Below are positions 8,713-17,510 of a stretch of 64,000 nt of DNA, piece after piece. The position numbers and the translations under genes are program-made. This DNA comes from JAPWJZ01 sp966211335 (lineage in GTDB: Bacteria > Pseudomonadota > Alphaproteobacteria > Micavibrionales > UBA2020), in NCBI GenBank assembly GCA_966211335.1, contig CBIHNF010000001.1:1860001-1924000 (forward strand), given 5' to 3'. The number at the start of each line of letters is the position of its first letter. The stretch's first letter is position 1. Under the pieces are notes generated by a model that was not told the origin of the DNA, did not search any database, and was given only the letters and a program-made list of their open reading frames with translations.

Positions 8713-9454
8713 AAAATTCAAATGGCTGAGGCACGGCTTTTTCACGCGGATCGGCGGCGCCAGCGACGGGATTTATGGCAGCCTGAACTGCGCCTTCGGG
8801 TCGAAAGACAAGCCTGACATTGTCCAGATCAACCGCGAAAAAGTCGCCGAAACGCTGGACCTGCGGCCGGAAAATATCGTCACCGTCAAGCAGGTGCATA
8901 GCAACAAGGTCGTCAACGTGACCAAGCCCTGGACGCGTGAGCATGCGCCGGAAGCGGATGCGCTGGTGACGAACCAGAAAGGTATCGGCCTTGGCATCCT
9001 GACCGCCGATTGCGCACCGGTGCTTTTCGCCGCAAAAAAAGCTTGCATTGTCGGCGCGGCGCATGCGGGCTGGAAGGGAGCCATCAGCGGTGTTCTTGAA
9101 TCGACCCTGAAAGCGATGAACGATCTTGGTGCATCGACTGCCGAAATCACAGTCGCTATCGGCCCCTGCATCGGCCCGCAGTCCTATGAGGTGAGCGATG
9201 ATTTTATCAAGCCGTTTTTGGCGCAGGATGCGGATAACGAAAAGTTTTTCAAAAAAGCCGAAAAGCCGGGCCACCTGATTTTCGACCTGCCGGGATACGC
9301 CATCAGCCGTTTGCGCGGGGCAGGTGTTGAAAACATCATCGACCTGAAACAGGACACGCTGACGAATGAGGCCGCTTACTTCAGCTACCGCCGCGCGACC
9401 CAGCGGCAGGAACCGGATTACGGCCGCCAGATATCCGTCATCGCCATCCGCTAA
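8687..9454 (+). CDS. pgeF: Peptidoglycan editing factor PgeF (YfiH/laccase-like)
   Basis: This multicopper-oxidase-fold hydrolase family removes wrongly incorporated amino acids from peptidoglycan precursors in Escherichia coli. The 255-residue protein carries the conserved metal-site pieces VKQVHSN, TADCAPVL and AAHAGWKG, and ends with the SYRRATQRQ segment. The ATG at 8687 has a GAGGG ribosome site eight bases upstream. A GTG at 8678 is the alternative. It overlaps the methyltransferase gene by 26 bases and is last in the lgt operon. Confidence 0.9.
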   Translation: MKFLTTDLEKFKWLRHGFFTRIGGASDGIYGSLNCAFGSKDKPDIVQINREKVAETLDLRPENIVTVKQVHSNKVVNVTKPWTREHAPEADALVTNQKGIGLGILTADCAPVLFAAKKACIVGAAHAGWKGAISGVLESTLKAMNDLGASTAEITVAIGPCIGPQSYEVSDDFIKPFLAQDADNEKFFKKAEKPGHLIFDLPGYAISRLRGAGVENIIDLKQDTLTNEAAYFSYRRATQRQEPDYGRQISVIAIR

Positions 9455-9563
9455 TCTTATGGCAATATAAAAAGGCCGATAAAGCGCGTGGTTTTTGCGC
9501 TTTGCGTCACGTATGATGAGCCTCCATTAAAAACTCCATTGCGTGACCATGGGCGAGAAGAAA

Positions 9564-10514
9564 ATGAAGCTGATTTCCTGCACGAGCAACCAGCCGCTGG
9601 CGGAAGCTATTTCGGCCTATCTTGGCATCCCGCTCACCGAAGCCAACGTCAAGCGCTTCGCTGACCAGGAAATCTTCCTCGAGGTTCTCGACAACGTGCG
9701 GGGGGAGGATGTTTTTGTCATCCAGTCCACCTGCTATCCCGCCAATGACCATCTCATGGAAATGCTGATCATGATTGATGCCCTGAAGCGCGGCTCCGCC
9801 AAGCGCATCACCGCCGTCATGCCGTATTTCGGTTATGCGCGGCAGGATCGCAAAACGACCGCGCGCTCCCCCATTTCCGCCAAGCTTGTCGCCAATCTTA
9901 TTACGACGGCGGGCGCGGACCGTGTTTTGACAATGGATCTGCATGCTGGCCAGATTCAGGGCTTTTTCGACATTCCGGTCGATAACCTTTTCGCCGGAAC
10001 GCCGGTATTCACGCCCTACGTCCAGAAAATGAAAAAAGGCCCCGTCACCATCGTCTCGCCGGACGTCGGCGGCGTGGTGCGCGCGCGCGCCTTTGCCAAG
10101 CGCCTTGATGCCAACCTTGCCATCATCGATAAACGCCGCGAGAAAGCCGGTATTTCGGAAGTGATGCATGTCATCGGCGAAGTGGCTGGCCATGACTGCA
10201 TTCTGATTGATGACATGGTGGATTCAGCCGGCACCATCTGCAACGCCGCTGATGCGCTGATGAAGAACGGCGCGACTTCGGTGCGCGCCATTTGCTCTCA
10301 CGGCGTCTTTTCAGGCTCTGCCGTTGAACGCATTGAAAAATCTGCCATGACGGAAATGCTGGTGACAGATAGCATTCCGGCCACGGAAAAGACGAAATCC
10401 TGCAAGAAAATCAAATATTTAACCGTTGCGCCCTTGATTGCCGAGGCAATTTTGCGCATTTCCGAAGAACGCTCGGTGTCTTCGCTGTTCGATACGGTGC
10501 CCAAAAGCGGCTAG
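9564..10514 (+). CDS. prs: Ribose-phosphate pyrophosphokinase
   Basis: Prs makes PRPP from ribose-5-phosphate and ATP for nucleotide, His and Trp synthesis. The usual features are all present: N-terminal KLISCTSNQPLAEAI, the flexible loop region FGYARQDRK, DLHAGQIQGFF, VSPDVGGV and the PRPP-binding DDMVDSAGT. The ATG at 9564 gives a 316-residue protein beginning like its relatives, with GGCGAGAAG upstream. An ATG at 9549 and a GTG at 9543 lie in frame but lack a ribosome site. Confidence 0.95.
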   Translation: MKLISCTSNQPLAEAISAYLGIPLTEANVKRFADQEIFLEVLDNVRGEDVFVIQSTCYPANDHLMEMLIMIDALKRGSAKRITAVMPYFGYARQDRKTTARSPISAKLVANLITTAGADRVLTMDLHAGQIQGFFDIPVDNLFAGTPVFTPYVQKMKKGPVTIVSPDVGGVVRARAFAKRLDANLAIIDKRREKAGISEVMHVIGEVAGHDCILIDDMVDSAGTICNAADALMKNGATSVRAICSHGVFSGSAVERIEKSAMTEMLVTDSIPATEKTKSCKKIKYLTVAPLIAEAILRISEERSVSSLFDTVPKSG

Positions 10515-10567
10515 ACATAATCCGTAAAAAGCCTTGCAATTTGGCATTTTTCCGTTATTTATACGTG

Positions 10568-10602
10568 TCCCTAAGGCAGCACCCCTGGAGGCTGATTAGG
10601 GA
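10568..10602 (+). promoter_or_regulatory. Hairpin in the rplY leader
   Basis: TCCCTAA at 10568-10574 pairs with TTAGGGA at 10596-10602, and an inner stem CAGC/GCTG continues it. The loop contains a GGAG-like sequence. There is no T tract, so it is not an intrinsic terminator for prs. Its position 34 bases before the rplY start suggests a 5' UTR element, perhaps an autogenous site for ribosomal protein L25. This is inferred from structure only. Confidence 0.4.
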
Positions 10603-10635
10603 ATAAATACAATCGTTAAAACAAGGAATTCAAAG

Positions 10636-11382
10636 ATGTCCAAACATAAAACAGCGCTTACGGCGGAAGCACGTGCGAAGGCCGGTAAGGGGGCCGCCCG
10701 TGCAGTTCGTCGTACCGGAATGATTCCGGCCGTAATTTACGGTGACAACAAAGAACCCGTTCTGGTTTCGGTCAATGGCAAGGAACTCGGTCTTGCGATT
10801 GCGAAAAAAGGTTTCTACACCCAGCTTTGCGACCTTTCGGTCGGCGGCACCAAACACCTCGTCCTGCCGCGCGATGTGCAGGTCGATCCGGTTTTTGACC
10901 GCCCCGAACACGTCGACTTCCTGCGCGTGTCTGAAAAAACCATCATCCGCGTTTCGGTTCCCGTGCGCGTTGCGAACGAAAAAGCCAGCCCTGGCATCAC
11001 CAAGGGCGGCGTTGTCAACCTTGTGCGCCATGAGATTGAAGTCTTCGTCAAGGCAACCGACATTCCCGACGAATTCGTCGCGGACCTGACGGGCCTCGAT
11101 GTGGGTTACAGCCTGCACGTCGAAGACCTGAAACTCGGCAAGGACATCACCCCGGCAATCCAAGGCAACTTCACCATCGTCACCCTCGTCGCGCCGTCCG
11201 CGATGAAATCGGATGATGATGCCGTCGCTGCCGTTCCGGGCGCTGACGCCGCTGCACCCGCCGCCGGCGCTGCCGCTCCCGCCGCTGCTGCGAAAGGCGC
11301 CGCTGCGCCTGCCGCTGCCGCCAAGGGCGCTGCCGCTCCTGCAAAAGGCGCTGCACCTGCTGCACCTGCCAAGAAGAAGTAA
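10636..11382 (+). CDS. rplY: 50S ribosomal protein L25/general stress protein Ctc
   Basis: This is the long CTC/TL5 form of L25, which binds 5S rRNA. Residues 1-95 form the L25 domain (RAVRRTGMIPAVIYG, DVQVDPVFDRPEHVDF), followed by the beta-rich C-terminal TL5 domain to about residue 190. The last 45 residues are a low-complexity Ala/Pro/Lys tail of repeated AAAKGAAAPA-like units, probably disordered. AAGGAATTC precedes the ATG. The next genes are pth and ychF, the common L25-Pth-YchF translation-linked order. Confidence 0.95.
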   Translation: MSKHKTALTAEARAKAGKGAARAVRRTGMIPAVIYGDNKEPVLVSVNGKELGLAIAKKGFYTQLCDLSVGGTKHLVLPRDVQVDPVFDRPEHVDFLRVSEKTIIRVSVPVRVANEKASPGITKGGVVNLVRHEIEVFVKATDIPDEFVADLTGLDVGYSLHVEDLKLGKDITPAIQGNFTIVTLVAPSAMKSDDDAVAAVPGADAAAPAAGAAAPAAAAKGAAAPAAAAKGAAAPAKGAAPAAPAKKK

Positions 11383-11401
11383 CGGATAAGGATAAGTTGG
11401 T

Positions 11402-12064
11402 ATGCGGCTCTTTGTCGGATTGGGCAATCCGGGCAAGCAATACCAGCTTAACCGCCACAATATCGGGTTTATGGCGCTCGACATCATCGTCGAGCGCCAT
11501 AAATTTTCCGGCTGGTCAAAGAAGTTTCAAGGCGAACTTTCCGATGGCATGCTGGATGGCGAAAAAATACTGGTGCTCAAGCCGCAGACTTACATGAACC
11601 TTTCGGGACAATCTGTTCAAGGCGCTGCCGCGTTCTACAAGATCAAGCCGGATGATATCCTCGTGTTTCATGATGAGCTCGACCTCGCGCCCGGCAAAAT
11701 ACGTGTTAAAAAGGGTGGCGGTGCGGCAGGACACAACGGCCTACGCTCGATCGACGAACATCTTGGGCCGGATTACTGGCGTGTGCGCCTCGGCATCGGC
11801 CATCCCGGCAACAAGGACATGGTCAGCCCCTACGTGCTCGGCAACTTCTCGGGCGCGGATGAAAACTGGCTGGTGCCGCTGCTCGGCGGTATCGGCGAAT
11901 ATGCAGGCAAGCTTGCCACAGGCGATCACGACGGCTTCATGAGCAAAGTGGCGCAGGTCGTTGACCCGCCCAAGCCTAAAGAGATAAAAGAACCGAAACA
12001 AAAAGACTTAAACGCGAAGCCAGAAATTAGGACAGAAAAGAAGGAAGTAAAAGATGGGGTTTAA
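11402..12064 (+). CDS. pth: Peptidyl-tRNA hydrolase
   Basis: Pth releases peptides from prematurely dissociated peptidyl-tRNA. The N-terminal GLGNPGKQY and the catalytic His in LNRHNIGF are visible. The conserved Asp occurs in VFHDELDL, and GGGAAGHNGLRSI follows. At 220 residues it is longer than the usual 190-200 because of a charged Lys/Glu-rich C-terminal extension from about residue 180. The stop overlaps the ychF start by 11 bases, indicating coupling. Confidence 0.95.
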   Translation: MRLFVGLGNPGKQYQLNRHNIGFMALDIIVERHKFSGWSKKFQGELSDGMLDGEKILVLKPQTYMNLSGQSVQGAAAFYKIKPDDILVFHDELDLAPGKIRVKKGGGAAGHNGLRSIDEHLGPDYWRVRLGIGHPGNKDMVSPYVLGNFSGADENWLVPLLGGIGEYAGKLATGDHDGFMSKVAQVVDPPKPKEIKEPKQKDLNAKPEIRTEKKEVKDGV

Positions 12065-13157
12065 TTGCGGTATCGTCGGTCTCCCGAACGTTGGCAAATC
12101 GACGCTGTTTAACGCCCTGACGGCAACGGCTGCAGCGCAGGCGGCGAATTACCCCTTTTGCACCATCGAGCCGAACGTCGGCCGCGTGGCGGTGCCGGAT
12201 GCGCGCCTGAACGATCTGGCCAAGATCGGCAAATCGCAAAGCATCGTCCCTACCCAGCTTGAATTCGTCGACATCGCGGGTCTTGTTCGCGGCGCGTCAA
12301 AAGGGGAGGGGCTTGGCAACCAGTTCCTCGCCAACATCCGCGAAACAGACGCCATCCTCCATGTTCTGCGCTGCTTTGAAGATGAAAACATCACCCACGT
12401 CGAAAACGGCGTCGATCCCATCCGCGACAAAGAAATCATCGACACTGAACTCATGATCGCCGACCTCGACAACCTTGAAAAGCGTATCGAGCCGATGCGC
12501 AAAAAGGCCAAGGGCGGCGACAAAGACGCGATCCTGCAGGCTGGCGTGATGGAAAAGTGCCTTGAAGCGCTGCGCGAAGGAAAGCCCGCCCGTACCGTTA
12601 AGCTGAACCTCGAGGATGAGCAAAAGGCTTTCCGCGGACTGCAGCTTTTGACCTCGAAGCCCGTCCTCTACGTTTGTAATGTGCTGGAGCAGGACTCCCA
12701 GAATGGCAATGCGCTCTCCAGCCGCGTCGCCGAAATGGCCAAAGCCGAAGGCGCGCAGCATGTTGTGATTTGCGCCGCCATTGAATCTGAGATTGCCCAG
12801 CTTGGGTCGGACGAGGAAAAGAAAGAATACCTTGCGACCATCGGGCTTGAAGAACCGGGCCTGAACCGCGTTATCAGGGCAGGGTACAAGCTGCTTGACC
12901 TCATCACCTTCTTCACCGTGGGCCCGAAAGAGGCGCGGGCCTGGACGGTGCATCGCAATGCAAAAGCGCCGCAAGCCGCAGGCGTGATCCACACCGATTT
13001 CGAGCGCGGGTTCATTCGTGCCGAAACGATCGATTTCGCGGATTACACCAGCCTCGGCGGTGAAGTGCCGGCGAAAGAGGCGGGCAAAATGCGTCAGGAA
13101 GGCAAAGAGTATGTTGTAAAAGACGGCGACATTATGCTGTTCCGTTTCAACGTCTAA
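12054..13157 (+). CDS. ychF: Ribosome-binding ATPase YchF
   Basis: YchF is an Obg-family P-loop protein that prefers ATP and binds ribosomes. Features of the 367-residue product are the Walker A GLPNVGKSTLFNAL, the switch region VDIAGLVRGASKGEGLGN, an internal coiled-coil insertion near residues 130-200, and a C-terminal TGS domain with the family ending VKDGDIMLFRFNV. It closes the rplY-pth-ychF operon. Confidence 0.95.
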   Translation: MGFNCGIVGLPNVGKSTLFNALTATAAAQAANYPFCTIEPNVGRVAVPDARLNDLAKIGKSQSIVPTQLEFVDIAGLVRGASKGEGLGNQFLANIRETDAILHVLRCFEDENITHVENGVDPIRDKEIIDTELMIADLDNLEKRIEPMRKKAKGGDKDAILQAGVMEKCLEALREGKPARTVKLNLEDEQKAFRGLQLLTSKPVLYVCNVLEQDSQNGNALSSRVAEMAKAEGAQHVVICAAIESEIAQLGSDEEKKEYLATIGLEEPGLNRVIRAGYKLLDLITFFTVGPKEARAWTVHRNAKAPQAAGVIHTDFERGFIRAETIDFADYTSLGGEVPAKEAGKMRQEGKEYVVKDGDIMLFRFNV

Positions 13158-13250
13158 CTTCTTGATAGGGTTATAATTTTTATAGAAAATAGCGCCTTTT
13201 CCGAATATGTGGTAAAATTTTTGGATATTCAGCAATCCAAGGGACTTGCC

Positions 13251-14300
13251 ATGAGCGTGGATACAATCGATTTTGTCGCGGAACCTGTGAAGTCAGCTGG
13301 TGCCGGAATAGAAGTTGCCGAATTCAAGCCGTACAAAGGTCTGCAACAGTTTTTCGACCGGGTAGATGCCCTCAAAACCGCGCCCGCCCTCAAAACAACG
13401 CTGACGCTGATGCTGCTGGAACTCGATTCCGCGTTGCAAGCTCAGGATGCGGGAAATCCATCCGAAGCGGTGCGTCATCACCAGTCGATGCTGAAATTGT
13501 CGAAAGACGTTTTCCGTGAAACCGCTGTTTTGAACGGCACCGACTTTGACGCGCGCGCCGCTGGCGGTGAAAACGTCACTTCCCAGGTGCAGAAAATTTT
13601 CATCGACATTACTTCTGCGACCCGCGGCGTGAAAAATGATGACGGCTCCGAAAAAACCTGGGGTCGCACCCTTGCCGCCATCGTGCAGGAATTCAAGGCA
13701 CGGAACGAAGCCGTTAAAAACCTCGCGCTGATGCCGGAAAGGGGATATCAGGCTGATAACCCGCAAGTGTTTTTTGCCAGCCCGCGCCATGATTTTCGCG
13801 CTGCCAGCAAATTCGACCTCGATTTCACAAGCGCCGCGAAACCGGAAAATACCGTCTGGGCGCGACCCGAATATAAAAATCTCGGCATCGTGCTGGAGCA
13901 GCTGGCACGGCCGGGGCAGCCCGCGCGCGTTGACGCGCTGGTCGCGCTGACCAGCCTGAAAATCATGAACAAGGCTGAAAAGGAATTTGTCGACGATATC
14001 CGAACCGGTAAGGAAAATACTGGCGCTCAGAACAAATCGTTCCGGGAGTCGCGGCAGAAGCTGACGGAATATGTCGGCAAGCTCTCCGAAAATCCGGTCA
14101 TCGGCGCCAATATGGCGGCGAGCCTGCAGCGCTGGCATAAGCCTCTGGCTGACTATGCGCGGAAATTTGAAAAAATCTCCCAAGGTCCAAGCCTGCTCAG
14201 CAAAATTTTCCATTCGGCGGCTTCCTTCATCGGTGGCAAAATCCTTAAAAGTGCCGTTGTTCACGCCGTGCAGCAGAAACCAAAGGCACCGGTGGCTTGA
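13251..14300 (+). CDS. Uncharacterised protein coupled to a zeta-type kinase
   Basis: I do not recognise this 349-residue protein. It is mostly predicted helical, with no signal peptide, and has a weakly hydrophobic C-terminal segment (FHSAASFIGGKIL) followed by a Pro/Lys-rich end. The ATG at 13251 has AAGGGA upstream. A GTG at 13209 is in frame but lacks a ribosome site. Its TGA overlaps the ATG of the kinase gene (TGATG), so the two are translated together and probably act together. Base composition is like the surrounding chromosome, giving no sign of recent transfer. Confidence 0.7.
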   Translation: MSVDTIDFVAEPVKSAGAGIEVAEFKPYKGLQQFFDRVDALKTAPALKTTLTLMLLELDSALQAQDAGNPSEAVRHHQSMLKLSKDVFRETAVLNGTDFDARAAGGENVTSQVQKIFIDITSATRGVKNDDGSEKTWGRTLAAIVQEFKARNEAVKNLALMPERGYQADNPQVFFASPRHDFRAASKFDLDFTSAAKPENTVWARPEYKNLGIVLEQLARPGQPARVDALVALTSLKIMNKAEKEFVDDIRTGKENTGAQNKSFRESRQKLTEYVGKLSENPVIGANMAASLQRWHKPLADYARKFEKISQGPSLLSKIFHSAASFIGGKILKSAVVHAVQQKPKAPVA

Positions 14301-15169
14301 TGCCGGACTTCCTGCCTAATCTATCGCCTGCCTTTAATGACGAGTCTGCGACGACGCATCCCGACCTCATGAGCGAGGCCGAGTACGACCGGGCGTTCGA
14401 GCGCATGGCGCGTGACTATTTTACCGGCAAACTGCCGCAGGAAGCGCCGCAGTTATTTTATGTGACGGGACTGCCGGGATCGGGCAAAAGTACCTACGTG
14501 GAAGCGCAAATCGGCGCGCAACCTGCGTTGAAAGATTACGTCCACATCAACTTCGACGACCTGCGCATCTACCATCCGCGTTATGCGGAGCATGTCAGCA
14601 AGGATCCGGTCAATGCCGCCGCGCGTATCGATCAATCCGTTGAAAGATTGATTGGCTGGCTGACGGAAGAAGCCGCGATGCGTCGGTTGAATGTGCTGCT
14701 GGATGATGCCGCCATGGGCAGGGATATTACAAAAGAGATCCTGTCGCAGTTCATGGCTTCGGGCTATGACGTCAATGCGTCTATTATCGCGGTTCCTTCC
14801 GCCATCGCGCGGCAGTCCGTGCATTTGCGTTTCGAGGAAAACTTCGCCGCAGCCGCGAAGGGGGAAAGCGTCATCCCGCGCTGGGTCAATTCAGAAGAGC
14901 AGGATAATGCGCCGGCCGCGTTGATTGAAACCGTGGAAACGCTGCAGGAAGATTTCCCCGCGAAATTGCGCGTCGTAGCCAGAAGCGGCGTGACGTTACT
15001 GGGCAACGCCAGCGCGGTCACCCGGCAGGAAACGCAGCGCGAATTGAATGAAGATGAAAAACGCGACTATCAGTTGAGAGCGATTCTCATTGCCGGGCTG
15101 CTCAAGCAAAGGACTGGCGGAAACGCGGCTGTAACGGTCAAGAAACCAGTTTCACGCGTTACGGGGTGA
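14300..15169 (+). CDS. Zeta-toxin-like P-loop kinase
   Basis: The 289-residue protein has a Walker A motif in FYVTGLPGSGKSTYVEAQ near residue 55 and the zeta-family INFDDLRIYHPRY motif about 30 residues later. It also has the helical region and basic lid residues expected of a zeta-type kinase. Zeta toxins phosphorylate UDP-N-acetylglucosamine, but many chromosomal relatives have other substrates. The upstream partner is four times larger than an epsilon antitoxin, so a classical toxin-antitoxin role is uncertain. It ends convergently with the ankyrin gene, overlapping it by 11 bases. Confidence 0.75.
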   Translation: MPDFLPNLSPAFNDESATTHPDLMSEAEYDRAFERMARDYFTGKLPQEAPQLFYVTGLPGSGKSTYVEAQIGAQPALKDYVHINFDDLRIYHPRYAEHVSKDPVNAAARIDQSVERLIGWLTEEAAMRRLNVLLDDAAMGRDITKEILSQFMASGYDVNASIIAVPSAIARQSVHLRFEENFAAAAKGESVIPRWVNSEEQDNAPAALIETVETLQEDFPAKLRVVARSGVTLLGNASAVTRQETQRELNEDEKRDYQLRAILIAGLLKQRTGGNAAVTVKKPVSRVTG

Positions 15170-15710
15170 ATTTGCGCGTCTTCACAGGCGTGATCGCGCG
15201 CGAGGTCTTGGCATCGAAATGCCACGGCAGAACAGATTCTTCCGCCTTCGCAAGCTTCTCCGGCGACAGCGTTTCCTTCATTACTTCCAGCAAAGATTCC
15301 ATCTTGTAAATCTTCGCCAGCGCGAGAGGGCTTAAGTAATCTGCAAACAGCTGGTCGCTGCAATCCGCGCCGCGCTTCACGAGCAGCTTGGCGGCTTCTT
15401 CCTGACCGTTCTGAATGGCAAAGCAGAGGAGGGGCTGGCGGTAGGGCGACTGGAGATCGGGGTTAAGGCCGTGATCGAGCGCTGCTTCAAGGACCTTCAG
15501 ATTGCCTGCAGAAATCGCGGCATAACCGATATTGCCTTCACCGCCGTCTTTGCCCGGCGCACCATTCACCCAGCGCGTGGCATTCACATTGGCGCCGCCG
15601 TCAATCAGGGCGAGGGCGGTTGTAAAGTCGCCGTTAAATGCAGCCTTGCAGGCCTTGGCATCATCATTGCGATGCTGGAACTTGGCAAAGGCGTTGGATA
15701 AAAACGTCAT
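15159..15710 (-). CDS. Ankyrin-repeat protein
   Basis: This 183-residue cytoplasmic protein has about three ankyrin-like repeats between residues 28 and 125. The units include ALALIDGGANVNA, GYAAISAGNLKVLEAALDHG and LLCFAIQNGQEEAAKLLVKRGAD. Ankyrin repeats mediate protein binding, and the partner is unknown. No secretion signal is seen. It is a lone minus-strand gene between the kinase pair and the prp locus. Confidence 0.75.
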   Translation of the reverse strand: MTFLSNAFAKFQHRNDDAKACKAAFNGDFTTALALIDGGANVNATRWVNGAPGKDGGEGNIGYAAISAGNLKVLEAALDHGLNPDLQSPYRQPLLCFAIQNGQEEAAKLLVKRGADCSDQLFADYLSPLALAKIYKMESLLEVMKETLSPEKLAKAEESVLPWHFDAKTSRAITPVKTRKFTP

Positions 15711-15890
15711 TGTTTTCCCTGCTTTCTTGTTTTGGCCGGTGTTTCGATTGGGGTACTATAACACGGTAATAGATTATGTCAAGATATTATGTCCTTAGAA
15801 AGCAAGCTTAATCCGTCTTTTGCCGTGGGCGGCGCAAGTGCTATAAATCTAGTCAGATTTCAGACCATTATCAGCCAAAGGAAACCAGAC

Positions 15891-17435
15891 ATGGGACAGG
15901 CACAAATGAAACCGCAATCGCAGCAAGGCCTCACGCACCACAACGTCCGCGTCCACCCGGAAAAAGACCTGCTGCAGAAAAAAGACCAGCTGGCATGGAA
16001 GATGGCGGAAGTCGCCGCCGATCCGGTCGCCGTCGACAAGGACGTCGCGGAGATGATTATTAACCGGATCATTGACAATGCTTCCGTCGCCGTTGCCTCC
16101 CTGAACCGCGGGCCTGTCACGACAGCGCGTATGCAGGCGCTTGACCATCCGCGTGCGCCGAAGCGCGGCGCGACGGTGTTTGGTGTTTCTTCGTCGAAAC
16201 AATACAGCGCGGAATGGGCGGCTTGGGCCAACGGCACCGCCGTGCGGGAACTCGATTACCACGATACTTTCCTCGCCGCCGATTATTCACATCCGGCCGA
16301 TAATATTCCGCCAATCCTCGCCGTCGCCCAGCAGACGGGCAAAGACGGGCAGGCCCTGCTGCGCGGCCTTGCAACGGGCTATGAACTGCACATCAACCTT
16401 GTGAAGGCGATCTGCCTGCACAAACATAAAATCGACCATATCGCGCATCTTGCTCCGGCAGCCGCTGCCGGCATCGGCACTATGCTGGGGCTTGATACGG
16501 ACACCATTTATCAATCTATCCAGCAAGCGCTGCATGTCTCCTGCACCACCCGTCAGTCGCGCAAAGGTCAGATCTCCAGCTGGAAGGCCTTCGCCCCGGC
16601 CCATGCCGGCAAGCTGGCTATTGAAGCGGTTGATCGCTGCATGCGCGGCGAGGGCGCGCCGTCGCCGATTTATGAAGGCGAAGACAGTGTCGTCGCCTGG
16701 ATGCTGGATGGCAAGGACGCGAATTACGATGTCCCGCTGCCTGGCAAGGGCGAGCCGAAACGTGCTATTCTTGAAAGCTATACCAAGGAACATTCAGCCG
16801 AATACCAGAGCCAGGCGTTGATTGATCTCGCTGCACGCATGGGCAAGAAAATCACCGACTGGAGCAAAGTTAAAGATGTTCTCATCCACACCAGCCATCA
16901 CACGCATTACGTGATTGGCACCGGCGCGAATGACCCGCAAAAGATGGACCCGACCGCCAGCCGTGAAACGCTGGACCATTCGATCATGTATATCTTCGCG
17001 GTCGCGCTGCAGGACGGTACTTGGCACCATGTCAATTCCTATGCGCCGGAGCGCGCGCAACGCAAAGACACGGTTTCTTTGTGGAAAAAAATCCGCACCG
17101 TCGAAGACCCGGAATGGACGAAGCGTTATCATTCTGCCGATCCGAATGTGAAAGCCTTCGGCGGTAAAGTCGAAATCACGCTGGAAGACGGGACGAAGAT
17201 CGTCGATGAACTGGGCGTTGCCAATGCGCACCCCTTCGGCGCGAAACCGTTCGGCCGTGCTGACTATATCCGTAAGTTCATGACGCTGACGGAAGGCATT
17301 GTCGAGCCGAAAGAACAACAGCGCTTCCTCGACCTCGTGCAGAAACTACCTAATCTGTCTGCCGATGAACTGATGGGGCTGAACGTGGAAATCGCGGAAA
17401 AGAACCTTGCGACGGGCAAAAAAGGCCTGTTCTAA
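15891..17435 (+). CDS. prpD: MmgE/PrpD family protein, probable 2-methylcitrate dehydratase
   Basis: PrpD dehydrates 2-methylcitrate to 2-methyl-cis-aconitate in propionate breakdown. The 514-residue protein matches the family, with DYHDTFLAADYSHPADNIPP, the GLATGYELHI helix, and the SSWKAFAPAHAGKLAIEA block. The ATG at 15891 has AAGGAAA eight bases upstream, although the frame is open back to 15789. It is followed by prpB 75 bases later, and by prpC after an interruption, which supports the PrpD assignment over other MmgE-type enzymes. Confidence 0.9.
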   Translation: MGQAQMKPQSQQGLTHHNVRVHPEKDLLQKKDQLAWKMAEVAADPVAVDKDVAEMIINRIIDNASVAVASLNRGPVTTARMQALDHPRAPKRGATVFGVSSSKQYSAEWAAWANGTAVRELDYHDTFLAADYSHPADNIPPILAVAQQTGKDGQALLRGLATGYELHINLVKAICLHKHKIDHIAHLAPAAAAGIGTMLGLDTDTIYQSIQQALHVSCTTRQSRKGQISSWKAFAPAHAGKLAIEAVDRCMRGEGAPSPIYEGEDSVVAWMLDGKDANYDVPLPGKGEPKRAILESYTKEHSAEYQSQALIDLAARMGKKITDWSKVKDVLIHTSHHTHYVIGTGANDPQKMDPTASRETLDHSIMYIFAVALQDGTWHHVNSYAPERAQRKDTVSLWKKIRTVEDPEWTKRYHSADPNVKAFGGKVEITLEDGTKIVDELGVANAHPFGAKPFGRADYIRKFMTLTEGIVEPKEQQRFLDLVQKLPNLSADELMGLNVEIAEKNLATGKKGLF

Positions 17436-17510
17436 TATCGTCAACTTCTTTTGATGTGCGGCGGGACGGTGTTTATCATCTCCCGCCGCCTCTTTACAGG
17501 AAACTGCCAT

